A DNA stretch of 64,000 nucleotides, from the NCBI GenBank assembly GCA_002221725.1, contig NJFT01000147.1, forward strand, positions 40,454 to 104,453, written 5' to 3'. The notes beneath the pieces were generated by a model that was not told the DNA's origin, ran no database searches, and saw nothing but the letters and a program-made list of their open reading frames with translations. Shown here piece by piece: positions 57,282-64,000 of the stretch. A program made the position numbers and the translations under genes. Positions within the stretch are counted from its first letter, which is position 1. Every line of letters begins with the position of its first letter. Source of the stretch: Scedosporium boydii. Its lineage: Eukaryota > Ascomycota > Sordariomycetes > Microascales > Microascaceae.

Positions 57282-60200
57282 GCGTCCTCAATGACGACAC
57301 TTACCAGCCGACATCGCCTCTGCTTCGTCTTCGTTAGTGACGTACAGTCCTTCACCGTCTCACCGTCTCATCTACCCTGATCCCTGCCAACGCGATCAGG
57401 AAGTGTGGAAGTATCTCTCTGGCAACGGTACTCCAGAACGACGATGAAACATGCACAATGTAAAGACGCGAAAAGGGATCAATAATGAGAAGAAAAAAAA
57501 AAAAATAAGACGAAGTCGACGACACGATGGGGGTGTGTGTGTGGAGGGTGGGACTTAGCAATTGTCTCACATTCTTATGCGGAAAAGGCCTTCTTGTATT
57601 GTTATTATCTATTTTGACTTTGGAATCGGGTTGTTCTTTTGGGCGGATATTAGCCAGACCGCCGGAGTCTATTAATCCTGGGAGGAGTTGATCTTGGTTT
57701 GGGGACCCTGATGAGCAGTTGCCGTGCTGGTGATACAGAGCATTCTTGTGCATTCCGGGCTGTTTTCGCTGTTTCTTGTTGTTATGTTACTTCACTTCTC
57801 TGTCAGGACCAAGATGCGAGATACGGTCCTGGATCTCCGTTATCTAATAATGCCATAGCTAGAAAAATGGGAAGAAGTTGAGGGTGAAACCGTTTATTCC
57901 AAGTATCCAAGTACAATAGGGTGTGACACTATCGTGGCATCTGATCTCCTTGGCTCCCCTGTCTTGATATACTGTACCAATGCAGTCGAGGTTGGGTCGC
58001 AAGTTCACGATTCGAGTTCATCTAGGCCAAAGAGATTTGGAATGCACTTCTAATGCCGGTGAACCAGATCTGGAGGGGGATCGATACCGGGACCAGCAGG
58101 CGAACGCCTCTTGGCCCCTGGTCATGCAGGGACCGACGACACGACGACAGGTACTTCATATAGCAATCCCCGGTTTCCCGTGATTCCGGAGGAGAAGGGT
58201 TGAGATAGACCGAAAAAGTGTAGATGAGGCCCTTGGCTGTCATGCTTTGATCTGCGATCAGGAGGATTGACAGTTTGAAAAGAGACACTGAGAGGTCGCA
58301 AGGGATCGAGGGACGAGAAGAATATGGATGACTAAGCAGTCTGAAGCGCCTCAAGTCCATCCCGAAATGTTGGAATTTCCTAATTTGGCAACACACTTCA
58401 ACTTTAACTTCAGCCCCTGAAGACTGATGGACGATGGACGACGATGATGTTCAGAGAAAGATTCGATATAGACTGTTCATGTCCCACCTTCAACGCCACA
58501 TCCGGTATCCAGATCATCATCCGAAATTGGGGGGTATTGACAGAAGCAAAGGCCAAGGCAAGGCACACAGCCGCCATGAGTCGCTACCTTTGAATTCCCG
58601 GAGACCGCCGAGCCAAAACCAGGAACTCACCCTTTCCCTCTGCCGTTGAGGCGAAGAAACGGGTTTGAGACCGACGCCGGCTCCAAAATCCCGCCATTTC
58701 ATCTCCCCGGATGAATTGGGAAAAAAAGCGGCGAATTGTTTGTGAAAGCCGGCTGGTGCCGATCCTCCCAGGTCCAGAGCCCTCGCTTAGCTTTTGTTTT
58801 TCCGGGAATTGTGGCCTGAAGAGTCTGGTCCTAAGCCCTTCTCGATTCATTATTGTTGTTTTGGGACCGGAATGAGCCCGGAAAATAAGTCAATGGGGGG
58901 GAGAGAAAGAGAGCAAGAAATATCGACGATGGGACGGGAACGTGTTTTCGGCACGCTTACGACTTTCAGACGCGGCTCAATCTTCGGGGACTTCGAGCTG
59001 TTGTCAGCTAATGTCCCCAATCCGTCAAATGAGAGCTTCCGCATAACCTCCAAAGTGTGGTTCCCGGCACCTGCGAACCACAGCTTAGCTGCTGCTCAAT
59101 CACAAACGCCCCAAGTTTGTCAGTCTTAGCCGGTCGCCTGTTCCCATCCCATACCTATAACTCAACTCATTTATCAAGATCCTGGGTGATACTGGTGCTA
59201 ACACCCAAACAGACATGAACATGTCACTGGAAGTAGTGCCGTGGCAATTTCGACTCGTCATTTCTCCCCAATCTTTCTGGCCGAAGACGTTTAAGCTTGA
59301 CCGAGCCAGCTCCCTTAAGTCTGTTCCATCCTATTGCCCTCTGCAGATTTCATGCTTACCCGTTCGTGTTCGTGATGGCACGGGAACCATTCTTCAAGGT
59401 CTCCACATGCCAATGTCGCACTACCAGTGTCATCCGATTCTGGTTCCTCCTCTCGCTCTCACTCAACCCTTGTCGCGCAATCCGCGACGGCCCCATCCAT
59501 CTCAACAATCATTCCCCTTCCCAAGACAACCACAACCTCTCGCCAACTCCCAAGGTTCCCCAGAACATATACCGTTTACCCTTAGTTCTTCACCCTATAA
59601 TAGAGGAGGTCCTTCAGATACCCCGGGAAGACCCTGGACGTTACATGGCAGAGGAATGGATCCTCTGAGCTGGACCCCTCGACAAGCCAATATCCAACTC
59701 ACCCACGGTTGGAGATAGTCCGGCACGAAGGGGCGAGAAAACGGACTTACCCTAATGCGGAGAATGAGCACCAAGTGGATGGCCAATTCTGATCACCAGT
59801 TCCGTCCCTTTTGTTTAGTTTTGTTATAACCTCGAGTCCCTTTTCTGGCTCCTCATATACTCGTCGATATTATATCCCCTCTCTTACGGATTCGACACTC
59901 CACATGCGACGCCTCGCTCGTATCGCCAATGTCCTCGACAATACCATATCGAGACCAGGAGGACACGGGTCTACGTGTCAGCGCATGACGGCCATGCCTC
60001 CGCTTCCCGCCAAGTCTATGAACTTTCCCACGCAGTTCCTTCGCTAGGAGGGAAGAGCAACTTACCACCACCCCCCTCCTCTTCTCTTGGCCTTGGGCCT
60101 TTCGCTGTGGCAATCCCCTCCCTATAGTTTTCACATGATAATAATTGTCGTACCCGTGTCATCGCGTTCTAGCGTACCCACTCCGGCACACATCCCATTT

Positions 60201-62878
60201 GAGGATGGCTCATGGACAGAGTTTGGCCGACCTGGATGCCATACACATATTGTTCCCCTCAGACAACACGACACACACCCTCTCACCCCTTCTCTTTCCT
60301 CCCCTTCCACCAACCATCATCACGACAGAGTTCTGGCCCGTCCATGATTCCTATATTTCCCTAACATATTACCGCAGAACATCTCTGCCCGCCCCGCCCC
60401 ATCCAACCCTTACCGACCCGCAAACTGTCCAACCACCCGATCCTGACCGGTTCCTCGAACACAGGAGGGTGTACCACGACTCCATAGGAACCAGTCTTGC
60501 TTTCTTTCTGGCTACCCTTTCTCCACCATCGAACCCTTCCTCATGGCCCTCGTGTATCCGTCGTCAATGTACACGTACATACTAATTTCAGTCGAAAATC
60601 TCCTCTTTCCCTCCGTCCTCTCTTATTCCAACACCCTCCCCGCTCGCGATATCCTCAGTCCCCGCATTAGTCCTGCCTCCTTCTCGCCTCCGCCTTCCTT
60701 ATCCCATTACGCGAACTCTCTCCTGAGACATTAGCACCCACATATCACGCCAACAGACGCAGTCCCCACTCCCCCTATATCACCAACATCATTGTCTTCC
60801 AAGTTTATCATTAAACGAACATTAAGAACAGGGTTTGGCCACAGAGTCGGCCTTAGTATGCCTGGTGTACGAGTGTGAGTGTAGAACTTCCACTAGTCAC
60901 AAAGGGGAACGCAGGGCGACGGCCTTTGTTGCTCACTAATGTGCCCCCTCCTGAATAAGGAAACAACTGAACGTTTCCCACACGTCTTGGGTTCCGCCGA
61001 GAGTAAGGCCATACACTACTGACCTTTCCCCGTTTTTTGACTCTTCCCTTGGGATCTTCCACGGGAACAACCCGCCAGCTCCGTCTGCGCAGAGAGCACC
61101 CACCCCATTACCACCTGCATCCGGCACTTCACACCGACCTTCCGCAGTAAACATTTCCCGGGCTCTAACCACTATCGCCCCCAATCCAAAATTCCCAACC
61201 ACCGCCCACCCCGCCCCTCCACACTCTTGTTTTGAAACATCTTCTCGCAGGGAACCAAAAAAAAGAACCAGACTTTTCACTCGCTTGCTTTGCTGCAGAC
61301 GTCCGGGCGGCTCAAAACTCTCCCAATGTACTATCCTTTTGCTAATGGGAGGGGAGTTGATATACCCCAAATAGGACGCCACAACAAGAAGCACGTTCCC
61401 TTTTCGTCAATACCTGCATACTGAAGTATTACGATGTGGGTATAGCATTTCTTTTTCTCTTCTTACATTCGCCGCGATAATGCCTGGGGAGTATAGCCCA
61501 TCGTCCCGTGGCCTTTTCCCTCGTCTTGCGCCCCCCTTCCCTCCTCCCTTTAAGCTTAGAGGAAACTCGAAACACTCTAATGCACAAAAAAAAGGTCTTA
61601 TGAACAGGAGACCCTGAAAATAATTGAGGTGGCGAGATTGGAAAACGGCGAGGGGAGAAACTCTAGATACCTGATATTCGTAGTTTGACAAAACGGTAGA
61701 CCATCATCATCAAGAAGATGAGTCGAAAGTGCCCCTGCCCGCCACTTCTTAAAAGGCCATGTCGCTTTTTTCCTCGTAGCCTTGACCTCGTCTAATAGTA
61801 CCACACAAAGGGGGGCCTATGTTCCCCAGTCCTCAGCCAAGTAAATCTGTCTTTGAACGCAGTAGAATCAAACAAGTACTCCCTATGAAGCTTCCTCCGC
61901 TTGCTATTCCGCCACCTAGCATAAGGTAGGACAAGCTCGCTCATTAGAGAACGAGTCAATGTTTCCTTGTGGATATACTATCACGGCTGGCCAACTCGTG
62001 ACAACCTCGTACTTCGCAGATCATAATGGTCCACGATCCTTGGATCTTACCCTTGCGGATCAGGCCGGGCCCTCATGTTACCTTTGACGGATCCAAGCCT
62101 TCCTCTTCTACCCTGTTGATCGTGTTTACACTCCCACCTCGTATTTTAGAACCACTCATAGCACATAGCAGCCAGTGGTTGAAGAAGAACACAGAAACAA
62201 CGCCATAGGACAGAGAGGCTAAGAGGCATCAGATTCATTGCAATACGTTTGTATTTCGAAGGATACGACTAGGATAAGGAACACCAACTGGCCCCGCGAG
62301 GGGTCTCGCATCCACATAACTATAAGAACAAAAGAGCAGTCTTTCTGTGAAAAATAGGGGGACGGAAATAGAGAATAAGACACTACATGTAGAGATTTTT
62401 TTTTCCCCTTTCGTTTCCCAGGACGAAGAGAGTAAGAGGGAGGAAAAATAAAACGGTAGAGAGAGAGAGAGAAACGAGAAACCAAAAACAGCCACGCCCG
62501 CCTCCTCGCCACCTAGAAGTGAATATCCCAGTCTCCAGAATGCCCCGACCGACATCATGATAGAATATGAGCCCTAACGCAAGAAGCAAACGAAAGAAGG
62601 AGATAAGAGATGGGAAAAGAAATACCGATGCCCTTGCCCAGACCCATAAACGCCCACCAAAAGGGGTATTGATGCGAACCAAAAAAAGATGAAGGTGATA
62701 CGTCCAAAAGGAAATTATCTCTTTTGATTTTTTTTTTCTTTTCTTGTTTTTCTTTTGTCTTCCCGCTCGCCTTTAGTCCAGTCACCTTACCATTTCCCAA
62801 GGATATCTACCGCCATGTCATGTCTTCCGGTCGTTGATTGTAAATGTCATGAAATACCCAAAGATCACACGGGTCAAG
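57282..62878. other. Large intergenic region next to the velvet gene
   Basis: 5.6 kb with no convincing coding gene. The first 0.6 kb contains an A-run and a GTGTGTGTG stretch (57531-57542). 59.2-61.5 kb is pyrimidine-rich on the plus strand (many CCCTCTC, CCTTCC words), like a promoter or long leader of a plus-strand transcript, yet no reading frame with splice signals follows. 62.4-62.75 kb is purine-rich and probably includes the 3' untranslated region of the velvet gene. A non-coding transcript is possible but not shown. Confidence 0.5.
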
Positions 62879-64000
62879 TTATTGGGGACCGTAACGCGGA
62901 GCAGAGGTATCTGCGCCGTACCCTCCGGTCTGGCTCGTGGGTCCGTAGGGCCCTGCACTTGGAGGCCCACTGGCGCTGACGGCACCTGGTGTATGTGGGC
63001 TACTGTGGCTGGTCCACCAGCCGTTTCCTTGGTGCATGCTTTCGTAGGCCGAAGGTGGCGGAGGCTCTATCCGCGCTCGGGGCTGGTATCGCTGCTGGGA
63101 CATTTGATCGGCGAGCTTCGCCGCCTGGCTGTTTCGCTTTCGAGTCGTCATACTCCTCGAGTCCTTCCGAAGGCGAAGACGAACGCCTTGGTCGCTGAAC
63201 GATCGGGTAAGGAAAGTTGACTCCTCCATTCCTGGGAAATGCTTCGGCGAGTAAACCTCAAACACGCGGGACGTAATATCGCCAAGCTGGACAACCTCGC
63301 CATTGGATACCTCGTAAAGCGTAAACTTGAGCCGGAACTTTCCTTCAACCTTTACGGACAAGTCTCCAAAAACAAAGAATCCGCCGTCTTGGTTGTTGGT
63401 GTCCTTGAGCTTGTGGAGGCTGGATACTTGGGTACCGAAAAGAGGATTGCCGTTTTGGCACGAAACAGGAGTATCCTCCTTCTCATCGATGAGGAAAGCC
63501 ATGACGAAATGGTAGGGGCCTAGATTTCAAACCAATAGTCAGCCTGTGTTGTCACTCCACAGTTGGAAGTCCAAGCGAGGATCAGTTCTAAAATTACTCA
63601 CTCTGAAGAATGTGGTTGTTCTGGGGAGGGACTTCGAGTTGCAGGATCGGGGGAGGATCAACAGGCTTTCGATCTAGACTACTTGTTAGACTATTTTCCC
63701 CCGCAGCAGGCAAAATAACGGCTAGGTCACGAAAGGCTGATATCTTCTTACCTTTGTCCTTACCAAGGACAACTTTGGCTCGATCTGGCTCCTGCCGGAT
63801 GGTCAAAGTAAAGGGTGGAGTCGGCGAAGCAGGTTCAGTGGCAGGCGAGTACCCAACATATGAGCCGGGCTCTTGCTGCAGTACCGGAGACTGAGTGAGA
63901 GTCGGAGTCGAAGCGGTAGGCATAGGTGCGGGAGGGGTCATCATCGGTAGTCGCTGCATCTGGGCGGGGGGAGTATGGCCTTGGGCGAACTGGGAGGGAG
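62879..64000 (-). CDS. Velvet-domain regulator (VosA/VelC type), 5' end missing
   Basis: Velvet proteins are fungal transcription regulators of development, spore viability and secondary metabolism, with an NF-kappaB-like DNA-binding fold. Exons >64000-63752, 63673-63602 and 63519-62879 join in phase (GTAAGA...TCTAG; GTGAGT...TCTAG). A Pro/Thr/Gln-rich N-terminal part leads into the velvet domain: TLTIRQEPDRAKVVLGKDK, RKPVDPPPILQLEV, VSSLHKLKDTNNQDGGFFVF, DLSVKVEGKFRLKFTLYEV, and SPKHFPGMEESTFLTRSFSD followed by VRLRLRKDSR. A basic TTRKRNSQAAK looks like a nuclear localisation signal. The tail is Gly/Ser/Pro-rich. 'SLHKLKD..GGFFVFGDLSV' and 'QGVRLRLRK' point to VosA or VelC rather than VelB or VeA. 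The reading frame is open at the window edge. Confidence 0.9.

Noticed and set aside
59215..59718. 167-codon plus-strand frame in the CT-rich desert
   Set aside because: Pro/Ser/Leu-rich translation is expected from pyrimidine-rich DNA, and an overlapping frame is equally open.
60145..60585. 146-codon plus-strand frame
   Set aside because: Same composition artefact; no domain or splice signal.
1..64000. CRISPR array, intact transposon or secondary-metabolite cluster
   Set aside because: No regularly spaced repeats, no transposase or reverse-transcriptase motifs, no PKS/NRPS/terpene genes seen.

Overview
This window looks like nuclear chromosomal DNA of a filamentous ascomycete (Pezizomycotina, most likely Sordariomycetes). 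The evidence is GT-AG introns, mostly 50-150 nt, with CTAAC/CTGAC-like branch points, monocistronic genes, pyrimidine-rich leaders, and the gene set itself: TOR kinase, complex I 51 kDa subunit, dynactin p27, BLM10, a velvet factor, a secreted CE5 esterase and a GMC oxidoreductase. I rebuilt the exons by hand from splice signals and phase agreement. All spliced frames given below keep reading phase unless stated.

Layout. 1-2.1 kb: 3' part missing of an unrecognised protein (-). 3.9-12.2 kb: complete TOR kinase, seven exons (-). It is divergent from Rtf2 (+, 13.1-13.9 kb), which is tail-to-tail with glucosidase II beta (-, 14.1-16.1 kb). 16.1-19.8 kb is AT-rich, gene-poor DNA with scattered degenerate coding-like scraps. 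19.8-21.9 kb holds a decayed HNH-nuclease-like gene running in frame into a frameshifted aminoglycoside-phosphotransferase-like (APH) gene. 22.4-23.7 kb: GCIP/cyclin-D1-binding-protein-like gene. 25.6-28.2 kb: secreted GMC oxidoreductase, nine exons. 29.3-31.0 kb: CUE-like/Smr protein (+). 31.3-34.6 kb: PEX11-family peroxin and NDUFV1/nuo51 (both -). nuo51 is divergent from dynactin p27 (+, 35.1-35.8 kb). 37.3-38.1 kb: CE5 acetylxylan esterase. 39.8-45.8 kb: BLM10/PA200. 47.9-48.4 kb: small basic protein with a long CT-rich upstream tract. 48.9-49.0 kb: tRNA-like inverted-repeat element. 50.2-51.9 kb: bacterial-type M4 metallopeptidase gene with a premature stop. 52.8-53.8 kb: stand-alone Sec63-like C-terminal piece of a MER3/HFM1 helicase. 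56.5-57.3 kb: secreted NTF2-like protein. 57.3-62.9 kb: a 5.6-kb stretch without a convincing gene. 62.9-64 kb: velvet-domain regulator (-), 5' end outside the window.

The window alternates between conserved housekeeping blocks (TOR/Rtf2/glucosidase II; PEX11/NDUFV1/dynactin; BLM10) and accessory stretches that hold secreted enzymes and decaying genes. I found no biosynthetic cluster, CRISPR array or intact transposon. The most unusual points are two long, mostly open introns in TOR, the HNH-APH decayed pair, the nonsense-interrupted M4 peptidase, the orphan MER3 C-terminal domain, and a BLM10 C-terminus ending Tyr-Phe-Ala.
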